A stretch of 64,000 nucleotides of DNA from Clusia tigrina (taxonomy: Eukaryota; Arthropoda; Insecta; Diptera; Clusiidae), in contig OV050031.1 in NCBI GenBank assembly GCA_920105625.2, forward strand, positions 86,375,995 through 86,439,994. The letters are read 5' to 3'. The position numbers were made by a program, and so were the translations under genes. Positions within the stretch are counted from its first letter, which is position 1. Each line of letters opens with the position of its first letter. The notes under the pieces are model-generated. The model searched no databases, was not told the DNA's origin, and saw only the letters and a list, made by a program, of their open reading frames with translations. Positions 1-14,600 of the stretch are shown piece by piece.

Positions 1-2370
1 CAGCAGACCGCCCCAATCGACAGCGGCAGCGACTGGGACGCCTACACAGACGCTGATAGAGGCTGCGACGCCGACTGAGACCCCGACTGAGGCAGAGAGG
101 GGTAGATATAGGCATAGATAAGGCAGCAGACCCCCCCAAAAGACAGCGGCAGCGACTGAGACACCTACAGCGACGCTGACAGAAGCTGCGAAGCCGACTG
201 AGACGCCGATTGAGGCAGAGAAGGTTAGACATAGGCATAGAGAAGGCAGCAGACTCCGCAATTGACAGCGGCAGCGACTGAGACGACTACAGAGACGCTG
301 AAAGACGCTCCGACGCCGACTGAGACCCCGACTGAGGCAGAGAGGGGTAGATATAGGCATAGAGACTGCAGCAGACCCCCCAATCGACGGCGGCAGCGAT
401 TGAGACGCCTACAGAGACGCTGACAGAGGCTTCGACGCCGACTGAGATACCGACTGAGGTAAAGAGGGGTAGATATAGGCATAGAGAAGGGAGCAGACCC
501 CCCAATCGACAGCGGCAGCGACTGAGACGCTGACAGAGGCTGCGACGCAGAATGAGGCAGATAGGGGTAGATATTGGCACAGAGAAGGCAGCAGACCCCC
601 CAATCGACAGCGGCACCGACTGAGACGCCTACAGAGACGCTGACATAGGCTGCGACGCCGACTGAAGCAGATAGGGGTAGATATAGGCCTAGAGAAGGCA
701 GCAGACCCCCCAATCGACAGCGGCAGCAACAGAGACGCTGGCAGATGCTGCGACGCCGACTGAGGCAGATAGGGGTAGATATTGGCATAGAGAAGGCAGC
801 AATCCCTCAATCGACAGCGGCAGCGACTGAGACGCCTACATAGACGTTGACAGAGGCTGCGACGCTGACAGAGGCTGCGACGCCGACTGAGACGCCGACT
901 GAGGCAGAGAGGGGTAGACATAGGCAAAGAGAATGCAGCAGACCTCCCAATCGACGGCAGCAGCGATTGAGACGCCTACAGAGACGCTGACAGAGGCTTC
1001 GACGCCGACTGAGACGCCGACTGAGGTAGAGAGGAGTAGACATAGGCATAGAGAAGGCAGCCGACCCCCCAATCGACAGCGGCAGCGACTGAGACGCCTA
1101 CAGAGACGCTGAAAGAGGGTGCGACGCTGACTGAGACGCTGATTCAGGAAGATAGGGGTAGATATTGGCATAGAGAAGGCAGCAGACCCCCCCAATCGAC
1201 AGCGGCAGCTACTGAGACACCTACAGAGACGCTGACAGAGGCTGCGAAGCCGACTGTGGTGCCGACTGAGGCAGATTGGGGAAGAGATAAGCATAGAGAA
1301 GTCAGCAGACCCCCCAATCGACAGCGGCAGCGACTGACACGCCTACAGAGACGCTGACATAGGCTGCGACGCCATCTGAGACGCCGACTCAGGCAGATAG
1401 GGGTAGATATAGGCATAGAGAAGCGAGCAGACCCCCCAATCGACAGCGGCAGCGACTGAGATGCTGACAGAGGCTGCGACGCCGACTGATTCGCAGAATG
1501 AGGCAGATAGGGGAAGATCTAGGCATAGAGAAAGCAGCAGACCCCCCAATCGACAGCGGCAGCGACTGAGACGCCTACAGAGACGCTGACATAGGCTGCG
1601 ACGCCGACTGAAACAGATAGGGGTAGATATAGGCATAGAGAAGGCAGCAGACCGCCCCAATCGACAGCGGCAGCGACTGGGACGCCTACAAAGACGCTGA
1701 TAGAGGCTGCGACGCCGACTGAGACCCCGACTGAGGCAGAGAGGGGTAGATATAGGCATAGATAAGGCAGCAGACCCCCCCAAAAGACAGCGGCAGTGAC
1801 TGAGACACCTACAGCGACGCTGACAGAAGCTGCGAAGCCGACTGAGACGCCGATTGAGGCAGAGAAGGTTAGACATAGGCATAGAGAAGGCAGCAGACTC
1901 CGCAATTGACAGCGGCAGCGACTGAGACGCCTACAGAGACGCTGACAGAGGCTTCGACGCCGACTGAGATGCCGACTGAGGTAAAGAGGGGTAGATATAG
2001 GCATAGAGAAGGGAGCAGACCCCCCAATCGACAGCGGCAGCGACTGAGACGCTGACAGAGGCTGCGACGCAGAATGAGGCAGATAGGGGTAGATATTGGC
2101 ATAGAGAAGGCAGCAGACCCCCCAATCGACAGCGGCACCGACTGAGACGCCTACAGAGGCGCTGACATAGGCTGCGACGCCGACTGAAGCAGATAGGGGT
2201 ATATATAGGCCTAGAGAAGGCAGCAGACCCCCCAATCGACAGCGGCAGCAACAGAGACGCTGGCAGATGCTGCGACGCCGACTGAGGCAGATAGGGGTAG
2301 ATATTGGCATAGAGAAGGCAGCAGACCCTCAATCGACAGCGGCAGCGACTGAGACGCCTACAGAGACGCT
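1..2370 (+). repeat. Higher-order duplication, offset 1,644/1,522 bp
   Basis: Positions 1-850 recur at about 1,645-2,370. Shared private variants include cagcagaccgcccc at the start, a unit with ccccccaaaagacagcgg, a ggttagacatagg unit, a gtaaagaggggtag unit and ggcctagagaagg. The offset is 1,644 at the left and falls to 1,522 after position 421, because the second copy has lost exactly one 122-bp unit. A further shared pair is the gcagattggggaagagataa unit at 1,271 and 3,005 (offset 1,734). This is what unequal exchange between blocks would leave. Confidence 0.85.
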
Positions 2371-5300
2371 GACAGAGGCTGCGACGCTGGCTGAGACGCC
2401 GACTGAGGCAGAGAGGGGTAGACATAGGCATAGAGAATGCAGCAGACCCCCCATTCGACGGCGGCAGCGATTCAGACACCTACAGAGACGCTGACAGAGG
2501 CTGCGACGCCGACTGAGACGCCGACTGAGGCAGGTAGGGGTAGGTATATGCATAGAGAAGGCAGCAGACCCCCCAATCGACAGCGGCAGCGACTGAGACG
2601 CCTACAGAGACGCTGAAAGAGGGTGCGACGCTGACCGAGACGCTGACTGAGGAAGATAGGGGTAGATATTGGCACAGAGAAGGCAGCAGACCACCCAATC
2701 GACAGCGGCGACGACTGAGACGCCGTCATAAACGCTGACAGAGGCTGTGATGCCGACTGAGACGCCGACTGAGGCAGATAGGGGTAGATATAGGCATAGA
2801 GAAGACATCAGACCCCCAAACGGCAGCGGCAGCTACTGAGACGAATTCAGAGACGCTGAAAGAGGGTGCGACGCTGACTGAGGCAGATAGGGGTAGATAT
2901 TGGCATAGAGAAGGCAGCAGACCCCCCAATCGACAGCGGCAGCTACTGAGACACCTACAGAGACGCTGACAGAGGCTGCGAAGCCGACTGTGGTGCCGAC
3001 TAAGGCAGATTGGGGAAGAGATAAGCATAGAGAAGTCAGCAGACCCCCCAATCGACAGCGGCAGCGACTGACACGCCTACAGAGACGCTGACATAGGCTG
3101 CGACGTCGTCTGAGACGCCGACTGAGGCAGATAGGGGTAGATATAGGCATAGAGAAGGGAGCAGACCCCCCAATCGACAGCGGCAGCGACTGAGACGCTG
3201 ACAGAGGCTGCGACGCCGACTGAGGCAGATAGGGGTAGATATTGGCATAGAGAAGGCAGCAATCCCTCAATCGACAGCGGCAGCGACTGAGACGCCTACA
3301 GAGACGTTGACAGAGGCTGCGACGCTGACAGAGGCTGCGACGCCGACTGAGACGCCGACTGAGGCAGAGAGGGGTAGACATAGGCATAGAGAATGCAGCA
3401 GACCTCCCAATGGACGGCAGCAGCGATTGAGACGCCTACAGAGACGCTGACAGAGGCTTCGACGCCGACTGAGACGCCGACTGAGGTAGAGAGGGGTAGA
3501 CATAGGCATAGAGAAGGCAGCCGACCCCCCAATCGACAGCGGCAACAAATGAGACGCCTACAGAGACGCTGACAGAGACTGCGACGCCCACTAAGATGCC
3601 GACTGAGGCAGGTAGGGGTAGATATAGGCATAGAGAAGGCAGCAGACCCTCCAATCGACAGCGGCAGCGACTGAGACGCCTACAGAGACGCTGAAAGAGG
3701 GTGCTACGCCTACTGAGATGCTGACTGAGGCATATAGGGGTAGATATAGGCATAGAGAAGGCAGCATAGCCCCCAATCGACAGCGGCAGCGACTGAGACG
3801 CCCACAGAGACGCTGACAAAGGCTGCGACGCTGATAGAGGCTGCGACGCCGACTGAGACGCCGACTGAGGCAGATGGGGGTAAATATAGGCATAGAGAAG
3901 GCAGCAGACCCCCCAATCGACAGCGACAGCGACTGAGATGTCTACAGAGACGGTGACAAGAGGCTGCGACGCCGACTGAGGCAGATAGGGGTAGATATAG
4001 GCATAGAGAAGGCAGCAGAGCCCCCAATCGACAGCGGCAGCGACTGAGATGTCTACAGAGATGGTGACAAGAGGCATAGAGAATGCAGCAGACCCCCCAA
4101 TCGACGGCGGCAGCGGTTGAGACGCCTACAGAGACGCTGACAGAGGCTGCGACGCCGACTGAGACGCCGACTGAGGCAGAGAGGGGTAAATATAGGCATA
4201 GAGAAGGCAGCTGACCCCCCAATCGACAGCGGCAACAAATGAGACGCCTAGAGAGACGCTGACAGAGGTTGCGACGCCGACTGAGATGCCGACTGAGGCA
4301 GGTACGGGTAGATATAGGCATAGAGAAGGCAGCAGACCCCCCAATCGACAGCGGCAGCGACTGAGACGCCTACAGAGACGCTGATAGAGGCTGCGACGCC
4401 GACTGAGATGCCGACTGAGGCAGATAGGGGTAAATATAGGCATAGAGAAAGCAGCTGACCCCCCAATCGACAGCGGCAGCGACTGAGATGTCTACAGAGA
4501 TGGTGACAAGAGGCATAGAGAATGCAGCAGACCCCCCAATCGACGGCGGCAGCGGTTGAGACGCCTACAGAGACGCTGACAGAGGCTGCGACGCCGACTG
4601 AGACGCCGAATAAGGCAGCGAGGGGTACACATAGGCATAGAGAAGACAGCAGACCCCCCAATCGACGGCGGCAGCGATTGAGACGCCTACAGAGACGCTG
4701 ACAGAGGCTGCGACGCCGACTGAGGCAGAGAGGGGAGACATAGGCATAGAGAAGGCAGCAGACCCCCCAATCGACAGCGGCAGCGACTGACACGCCTACA
4801 GAGACGTTGACAGAGTCTGCGACGCTGAGAAGAGGCTGCGACGCCGACTGAGACGCCGACTGAGGCAGAGAGGGGTTGACATAGGCATAGAGAATGCAGT
4901 AGAATCCCCATTCGACGGCGGCAGCGATTGAGACGCCTACAGAGACGCTGACAGAGGCTGCGACGCCGACTGAGGCAGAGAGGGGAGACATAGGCATAGA
5001 GAAGGCAGCAGACCCCCAATCGACAGCGGCAACAAATGAGACGCCTAGAGAGACTCTGACAGAGGCTGCGACGCCGACTGAGATGCCGACTGAGGCAGGT
5101 AGGGGTAGATATAGGCATAGAGAAGGCAGCAGACCCCCCAATCGACAGCGGCAGCGACTGAGACGCCTACAGAGACGCTGAAACAGGGTACGACGCCTAC
5201 TGAGACGCTGACTGAGGCAGATAGGGGTAGATATATTCATAGAGAAGGCAGCAGAGAACCCAATTGACAGCGGCAACAACTGGGACGCCTACAGAGACGC

Positions 5301-8300
5301 TGATAGAGGCTGCGACGCCGACTGAGATGCCGACTGAGGCAGATAGGGGTAAATATAGGCATAGAGAAGGCAGCTGACCCCCCAATCGACAACGGCAGCG
5401 ACTGTGACGCCAAAAGAGATGCTGACAGAGGCTGCGACGGCTTCTGAGACGCCGACTGAGACGCCGACTGAGGCAGATAGGGTTAGATATAAGCATAGAG
5501 AAGGCAGCAGACCCCCCAAACAACAGCGGCAGCGACTAAAACGCCTACAGAGACGCTGACAGAGGCTGCGATGCCTACTGAGACGCCGACTGAGGCAGAT
5601 AGGGGTAGATATAGACAAAGAGAAGGCAGCAGACCCCCCAATCGACAGCGGCAGCTACTGAGACGGCTACAGAGACGCTGACAAAGGCTGCGACGCCGAC
5701 TGAGGTAGATAGGGGTAGATATTGGCAAAGAGAAGACAGCAGACCCTGAATCGACTGCGGCAGCGACTGAGACGCCTACAGAGACGCTGACAGAGGCTGC
5801 GACGCTGACTGAGAATCCGACTGAGGCAGAGAGGGGTAGACATAGGCATAGAGAATGCAGCAGACCCCCCAATCGACGGCGGCAGCGATTGAGACGCCTA
5901 CTGAGACGCTGACAGAGGCTACGATGCCGACTAAGATGCCGACTGAAGCAGGTAGGGGTAGATATAGGCATAGAGAAGGCAGCAGACCACCCAATCAACA
6001 GCGGCAGCGACTAAAACGCCTACAGAGACGCTGACAGAGGCTGCGACGCTGACTGAGACGCCGACTGAGGCAGATAGGGATAGATATAGGCATAGAGAAT
6101 GCAGCAGACCCCCCCCCAATCGATAGAGGCAGTTACTGAGACGCCTATAGAGACGCCGAGAGAGGCTGCGACGCCGACTGTGGCAGATAGGGGTAGATAT
6201 AGGCACAGAGAAGGCAGCAGACCCCCAATCGACAGCGGCAGCTACTGATACGCCTACAGAGACGTTGAGATTGGCTGCGACGCTGACAGGCAGATAGGGG
6301 TAGATATAGGCATAGAGAAGGCAGTAGACCCCCCAATCGACAGCGGCAACAACTGAGACGCCTACAGAGACGCTGACAGAGGCTACAACGCCGACTGAGA
6401 TGCCGACTGAAATAGGTAGGGGTAGATATTGGCATAGAGAAGGCAGCAGACCCTGAATCGACAGCGGCAGCGACTGAGACGCCTACAGAGACGCTGACAG
6501 AGGCTGCGACGCCGACTGAGAAGCCGACTGAGGCAGAGAGGGGTAGACATAGGCATAGAGAATGCAGCAGACCCCCCAATCGACGGCGGCAGCGATTGAG
6601 ACGCCAACAGAGACGCTGACAGAGGTTGCTACGCCGACTGAGACGCCGACTGAGGTAGAGAGGGGAAGACATAGGCATAGAGAAGGCAGCAGACCCCCCA
6701 ATCGACAGCGGCAACAAATGAGACGCCTACAGAGACGCTGAAAGGGGGTGCGACGTTGACTGAGACGCTGACTCAGGCAGAAAGGGGTAGATATTGGCAT
6801 AGAGAAAGCAGCAGACCCCCCCAATCTACAGCGGCAGCGACTGAGACGCCGACATAGACGCTGACAGAGGCTGCGATGCCGACTGAGACGCCGACTAAGG
6901 CAGAGAGGGGTAGACATAGGCATAGAGAAGGCAGCAGACCCCCCAATCGACAGCGGCAGCTAATGAGACGCCCACAGAGACGCTGACAGAGGCTGCGACG
7001 CCGACTGAGACGCCGACTGAGGCAGAGAGGGGTAGACATAGGCATAGAGAAGGCAGCAGACCCCCAATCGACAACGGCAGTGACTGAGATGCCGACTGAG
7101 ACGCTGACTGAGGCATGTAGGGGTAGATAGAGGCATAGAGAAGGCAGCAGACAACCCAATTGACAGCGGCAACAACTGGGACGCCTACAGAGACGCTGAT
7201 AGAGGCTGCGACGCCGACTGAGATGCCGACTGAGGCAGATAGGGGTAAATATAGGCATAGAGAAGGTAGCAGACCCCCCAATTGACAGCGGCAGCGACTG
7301 AGATGTCTACAGAGACGCTGACAATTGGCTGCGATGCCGACTGAGGCAGATAGGCGTAGATATAGGCATAGAGAAGGCAGCAGAGCCCCCAAACGACAGC
7401 GGCAGCGACTGAAACGCCTACAGAGACGCTGACAAAGGCTGCGACGCTGACAGAGGGTGCGACGCCTACTGAGACGCTGACTGAGGCAGATAGGGGTAGA
7501 TAGAGGCATAGAGAAGGCAGCAGACAACCCAATTGACAGCGGCAACAACTGGGACGCCTACAGAGACGCTGATAGAGGCTGCGACGCCGACTGAGATGCC
7601 GACTGAGGCAGATAGGGGTAAATATAGGCATAGAGAAGGTAGCAGACCCCCCAATTGACAGCGGCAGCGACTGAGATGTCTACAGAGACGCTGACAATTG
7701 GCTGCGATGCCGACTGAGGCAGATAGGCGTAGATATAGGCATAGAGAAGGCAGCAGAGCCCCCAAACGACAGCGGCAGCGACTGAAACGCCTACAGAGAC
7801 GCTGACAAAGGCTGCGACGCTGACAGAGGGTGCGACGCCTACTGAGACGCCGACTGTGGCAGATAGGAGTAGATATAGGCATAGAGAAGGCAGCAGACAG
7901 CCCAATTGACAGCAGCAACAACTGGGACGCGTACAGAGACGCTGATAGAGGCTGCGACGCCAACTGAGATGCCGACAGGGGCAGATAGCGGTAGATATAG
8001 GCATAGAGAAGGCAGCAGACCCCCCAATCGACAACGGCAGCGACTGAGATGACTACAGAGACGCTGACAAGAGGCTGTGATGCCGACTGAGGCAGATAGG
8101 GGTAGAAATAGGCATAGAGAAGGCAGCAGACAACCCAATTGACAGCGGCAACAACTGGGACGCCTACAGAGACGCTGATAGAGGCTGCGACGCCAACTGA
8201 GATGCCGACTGAGGCAGATAGGGGTAAATATAGGCATAGAGAATTCAGCAGAACCCCCAATTGACAGCGGCAGCGACTGAGATTTCTACAGAGATAGTGA

Positions 8301-8689
8301 CAAGAGGCATAGAGAATGCAGCAGACCCCCCAATCGACGTCGGCAGCGGTTGAGAAGCCTACAGAGACGCTGACAGAGGCTGCGACGCCGACTAAGACGC
8401 CGACTGCGGCAGAGAGGGGTAGATATCGGCATAGAGAAGGCAGCAGACCCCCAATCGACGGCGGCAACAAATGAGACACCTACAGAGACGCTGACAGAGG
8501 CTGCGACGCCGATTGAGATGCCGACTGAGGCAGGTAGGGTTAGATATAGGCATAGAGAAGGCAGCAGACAACCCAATTGACAGCGGCAACAACTGGGACG
8601 CCTACAGAGACGCTGATAGAGGCTGCGACGCCGACTGAGATGCCGACTGCGGCAGATAGGGGTAAATATAGGCATAGAGAAGGCAGCAG

Positions 8690-11600
8690 ACCCCCCAATC
8701 GACAGCGGCAGCGACTGAGATGTCTACAGAGACGGTGACAAGAGGCTGCGACGCCGACTGAGGCGCCGACTGAGGCAGATAGGGGTAGATATAGACATAG
8801 AGAAGGCAGCAGAGCCCCCAATCGACAGAGACGCTGACAGAGGCTGCGACGCCGACTGAGACGCCGACTGAGGCAGAGATGGTTAGACATAGGCATAGAG
8901 AAGGTAGCAGACCCCGCAATCGACAGCGGCAGCGACTGAGACGCCTACAGAGACGCTGAAAGAGGGTGCGACGCCTACTGAGACGCTGACTGAGGCAGAT
9001 AGGGGTAGATATAGGCATAGAGAAGGCAGCAGACAACCCAATTGACAGCGGCAACAACTGGGACGCCTACAGAGACGCTGATAGAGGCTGCGACGCCGAC
9101 TGAGATGCCGACTGCGGCAGATAGGGGTAGATATAGGCATAGAGAAGGCAGCAGACCCCCCAATCGAGAGCGGCAGCGACTGAGACGCCTACAGAGACGC
9201 TGAAAGAGGCTGCGACGCTGACTGAGACGCAGAATGAGGCAGATAGGGGTAGATATAGGCATAGAGAAGGCAGCAGAGCCCCCAATCGACAGAGACGCTG
9301 ACAGAGGCTGCGACGCCGACTGAGACGCCGACTGAGGCAGAGATGGTTAGACATAGGCATAGAGAAGGCAGCAGACCCCGCAATCGACAGCGGCAGCGAC
9401 TAAGACGCCTACAGAAACGCTGACAGAGGCTGCGACGCCGACTGAGACGCCGACTGAGACGCCGAGTGTGGCAGATAGGGGTAGATATTGGCATAGAGAA
9501 GACAGCAGACCACCCAATCGACAGCGGCAACAAATGAGACGCCTACAGAGACGCTGAGAGAGGCTGCGACGCCGACTGAGACGCCGACTGAGGCAGAGAG
9601 GGGTAGACATAGGCATAGAAAAGGCAGCAGACCCCCAATCGACAGCCGCAACAAATGAGACGCCTACAGAGACGCTGAAAGTGGGTGCGACGCTGACTGA
9701 GATGCTGACCGAGGCAGATAGGGGTACATATTGGCATAGAGAAGGCAGCAGACCCCCTCAATCGACAGCGGCAGCGACTGAGACGCCTACAGAGACGATG
9801 AAAGAGGGTGCGACGCCTACTGAGACGCTGACTGAGGCAGATAGGGGTAGATATAGGCATAGAGAAGGCAGCAGAATACCCAATTGACAGCGGCAACAAT
9901 TGGGACGCCTACAGAAGCGCTGATAGAGGCAGCGACGCCGACTGAGATGCGACTGCGGCAGATAGGGCTAAATATAGGCATAGAGAAGGCAGCAGACCCC
10001 CCAATCGACAGCGGCAACGACTGAGACGCCGACATATACGCTGACAGAGGCTGCGATGCTGACTGAGACGCCGACTAAGGCAGAGAGGGGTAGACATAGC
10101 CATAGAGAAGGCAGTAGACCCCCCAATCGACAGCGGCAACAACTGAGACGCCTACAGAAACGCTGACAGAGGCTGCGACGCCGACTGAGATGCCGACTGA
10201 AATAGGTACGGGTATATATAGGCATAGAGAAGGCAGCAGACCCCCCAATCGAGAGCGGCAGCGACTGAGACGCCTACAGCGACGCTGACAGAGGCTGCGA
10301 CGCCCACTGAGACGCCGACTGAGGCAGATAGGGATAGATATAGGCATAGACCCCCAATCGACAGCGGCAGTTACTGAGACGCCTATAGAGACGCTGAGAG
10401 AGGTTGCGACGCCTACTGTGGCAGATAGGGGTAGATATAGGCACAGAGAAGGCAGCAGACAACCCAATTGACAGCGGCAACAACTGGGACGCGTACAGAG
10501 ACGCTGATAGAGGCTGCGATGCCAACTGAGATGCCGACTGAGGCAGGTAGGGGTAAATATAGGCATAGAGAAGGCAGCAGACCCCCCCAATTGACAGCGG
10601 CAGCGAGTGGGATTTCTACAGAGATAGTGACAAGAGGCATAGAAAATGCAGCAGACCCCCCAATCGACGGCGGCAGCGGTTGAGACGCCTACAGAGACGC
10701 TGACAGAGGCTGCGACGCCGACTGAGACGCCGACTGCGGCAGAGAGGGGTAGATATCGGCATAGAGAAGGCAGCAGACCCACCAATCGACGGCGGCAACA
10801 AATGAGACGCCTACAGAGACGCTGACAGAGGCTGCGACGCTGATTGAGATGCCGACTGAGGCAGGTAGGGTAGATATAGGCATAGAGAAGGCAGCAGACC
10901 CCCCAATCGACTGCGGCAGCGACTGAGATGTCTACAGAGACGGTGACAAGAGGCTGCGACGCCGACTGAGGCGCCGACTGAGGCAGATAGGGGTAGATAT
11001 AGACATAGAGAAGGCAGCAGAGCCCCCAATCGACAGAGACGCTGACAGAGGCTGCGACGCCGACTGAGACACCGACTGAGGCAGAGATGGTTAGACATAG
11101 GCATAGAGAAGGCAGCAGACCCCGCAATCGACAGCGGCAGCGACTGAGACGCCTACAGAGACGCTGAAAGAGGCTGCGACGCCGACTGAGACCCCGACTG
11201 AGGCAGAGAGGGGTAGATATATTTATAGAGAAGGCAGCAGATCCCCAAAAGACAGCGGCAGCGCCTGAGACACCTACAGCGACGCTGACAGAAGCTGCGA
11301 AGCCGACTGAGACGCCGACTGAGGCAGAGATGGTTAGACATAGGCATAGAGAAGGCAGCAGACCCCGCAATCGACAGCGGCAGCGACTAAGACGCCTACA
11401 GAAACGCTGACAGAGGCTGCGACGCTGACTGAGACGCAGAATGAGGCAGATAGGGGTAGATATAGGCATAGAGAAGGCAGCAGACCCCCCAATCGACAGC
11501 GGCAGCGACTGAGACGCCTACAAAGACGCTGACAGAGGCTGCGATGCCGACTGAGGCAGATAGGGGTAGATGTAGGCATAGAGAAGGCAGCAGACCCCCC

Positions 11601-14600
11601 AATCGACAGCGGCCGCGACTGTGACGCCTTCAGAGACGCTGACAGAGGCTGCGACGCCTACTGAGACGCCGACTGAGGCAGATAGGGGTAGATAATGGCA
11701 TAGAGAAGGCAGCAGACCCCTCCCCCACTATCGACAGCGGCAGCGACTGTGACACTAAAAGAGATGCTGACAGAGGCTGCGACGGCTTCTGAGATGCCGA
11801 ATGAGACGCCGAGTGAGGCAGATAGGGGTAGATATTGGCATAGAGAAGGCAGCAGACCACCCAATCGATAGCGGCAACAAATGAGACGCCTGCAGAGACG
11901 CTGACAGAGGCTGCGACGCCGACTGAGACGCCGACTGAGGCAGAGAGGGGTAGACATAGGCATAGAGAAGGCAGCAGACCCCCCAATCGACAGCCGCAAC
12001 AAATGAGACGCCTACAGAGACGCTGAAAGTGGGTGCGACGCTGACTGAGACGCTGACCGAGGCAGATAGGGGTACATATTGGCATAGAGAAGGCAGCAGA
12101 CCCCCCAATCGACAGCGGCAGCGACTGAGACGCCTACAGAGACGCTGAAAGAGGGTGCGACGCCTACTGAGACGCTGACTGAGGCAGATTGGGGTAGATA
12201 TAGGCATAGAGAAGGCAGCAGACAACCCAATTGACAGCGGCAACAATTGGGACGCCTACAGAAGCGCTGATAGAGGCTGCGACGCCGACTGAGATGCGAC
12301 TGCGGCAGATAGGGGTAAATATAGGCATAGAGAAGGCAGCAGACCACCCAATCGACAGCGGCAGCGACTGAGACGCCGACATATACGCTGACGGAGGCTG
12401 CGATGCTGACTGAGACGCCGACTAAGGCAGAGAGGGGTAGACATAGCCATAGAGAAGGCAGTAGACCCCCCAATCGACAGCGGCAACAAATGAGACACCT
12501 ACAGAGACGCTGACAGAGGCTGCGACGCCGATTGAGATGCCGACTGAGGCAGGTAGGGTTAGATATAGGCATAGAGAAGGCAGCAGACAACCCAATTGAC
12601 AGCGGCAACAACTGGGACGCCTACAGAGACGCTGATAGAGGCTGCGACGCCGACTGAGATGCCAACTGCGGCAGATAGGGGTAAATATAGGCATAGAGAA
12701 GGCAGCAGACCCCCCAATCGACAGCGGCAGCGACTGAGACGCCTACAAAGACGCTGACAGAGGCTGCGATGCCGACTGAGGCAGATAGGGGTAGATGTAG
12801 GCATAGAGAAGGCAACAGACCCCCCAGTCGACAGCGGCCGCGACTGTGACGCCTTCAGAGACGCTGACAGAGGCTGCGACGCCTACTGAGACGCCGACTG
12901 AGGCAGATAGGGGTAGATAATGGCATAGAGAAGGCAGCAGACCCCTCCCCCACTATCGACAGCGGCAGCGACTGTGACACTAAAAGAGATGCTGACAGAG
13001 GCTGCGACGGCTTCTGAGACGCCGAATGAGACGCCGAGTGAGGCAGATAGGGGTAGATATTGGCATAGAGAAGGCAGCAGACCACCCAATCGATAGCGGC
13101 AACAAATGAGACGCCTGCAGAGACGCTGACAGAGGCTGCGACGCCGACTGAGACGCCGACTGAGGCAGAGAGGGGTAGACATAGGCATAGAGAAGGCAGC
13201 AGACCCCCCAATCGACAGCCGCAACAAATGAGACGCCTACAGAGACGCTGAAAGTGGGTGCGACGCTGACTGAGACGCTGACCGAGGCAGATAGGGGTAC
13301 ATATTGGCATAGAGAAGGCAGCAGACCCCCCAATCGACAGCGGCAGCGACTGAGACGCCTACAGAGACGCTGAAAGAGGGTGCGACGCCTACTGAGACGC
13401 TGACTGAGGCAGATAGGGGTAGATATAGGCATAGAGAAGGCAGCAGACAACCCAATTGACAGCGGCAACAATTGGGACGCCTACAGAAGCGCTGATAGAG
13501 GCTGCGACGCCGACTGAGATGCGACTGCGGCAGATAGGGGTAAATATAGGCATAGAGAAGGCAGCAGACCACCCAATCGACAGCGGCAGCGACTGAGACG
13601 CCGACATATACGCTGACGGAGGCTGCGATGCTGACTGAGACGCCGACTAAGGCAGAGAGGGGTAGACATAGCCATAGAGAAGGCAGCAGACCCCCCAATC
13701 GACAGCGGCAGCGACTGAGATGTCTTCAGAGACGGTGACAAGAGGCTGCGACGCCGACTGAGGCGCCGACTGAGGCAGATAGGGGTAGATATAGACATAG
13801 AGAAGGCAGCAGAGCCCCCAATCGACAGAGACGCTGACAGAGGCTGCGACGCCGACTGAGACGCCGACTGAGGCAGAGATGGTTAGACATAGGCATAGAG
13901 AAGGCAGCAGACCCCGCAATCGACAGCGGCAGCGACTGAGACGCCTACAGAGACGCTGAAAGAGGGTGCGACGCCTACTGAGACGCTGACTGAGGCAGAT
14001 AGGGGTAGATATAGGCATAGAGAAGGCAGCAGACAAACCAATTGACAGCGGCAACAACTGGGACGCCTACAGAGACGCTGATAGAGGCTGCGACGCCCAC
14101 TGAGATGCCGACTGCGGCAGATAGGGGTTAATATAAGCATAGAGAAGGCAGCAGACCCCCCAATCGACAGCGGCAGCGACTGAGACGCCTACAGAGACGC
14201 TTAAAGAGGCTGCGACGCCGACTGAGACCCCGACTGAGGCAGAGAGGGGTAGATATATTTATAGAGAAGGTAGCAGATCCCCAAAAGACAGCGGCAGCGC
14301 CTGAGACACCTACAGCGACGCTGACAGAAGCTGCGAAGCCGACTGAGACGCCGACTGAGGCAGAGATGGTTAGACATAGGCATAGAGAAGGCAGCAGACC
14401 CCGCAATCGACAGCGGCAGCGACTAAGACGCCTACAGAAACGCTGACAGAGGCTGCGACGCTGACTGAGACGCAGAATGAGGCAGATAGGGGTAGATATA
14501 GGCATAGAGAAGGCAGCAGACCCCCAATCGACAGCGGCCGCGACTGTGACGCCTTCAGAGACGCTGACAGAGGCTGCGACGGCTTCTGACACGCCGACTG

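Noticed and set aside
9681..9887. Plus-strand frames in the satellite rich in TETPTEA and DRGRYRHREGS words
   Set aside because: These are the opposite-strand reading of the same repeat. They have no start context, domain or consistency between units.
10075..11469. Long open frames in the satellite, the longest 464 codons on the minus strand, with repeated SVGVSVGVAASVS-like and LSRRLSRRRSLCQRL-like readings
   Set aside because: Both unit lengths (110 and 122) leave remainder 2 when divided by 3, so each unit moves a frame to the next reading. Two of the three minus-strand readings have no stop, and the third ends at a TAG in ctgtaggcg. Frames of about three units (100-120 codons) are therefore expected by structure alone, and longer ones arise where that TAG is mutated. 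The predicted strand flips with the array at 57,220.
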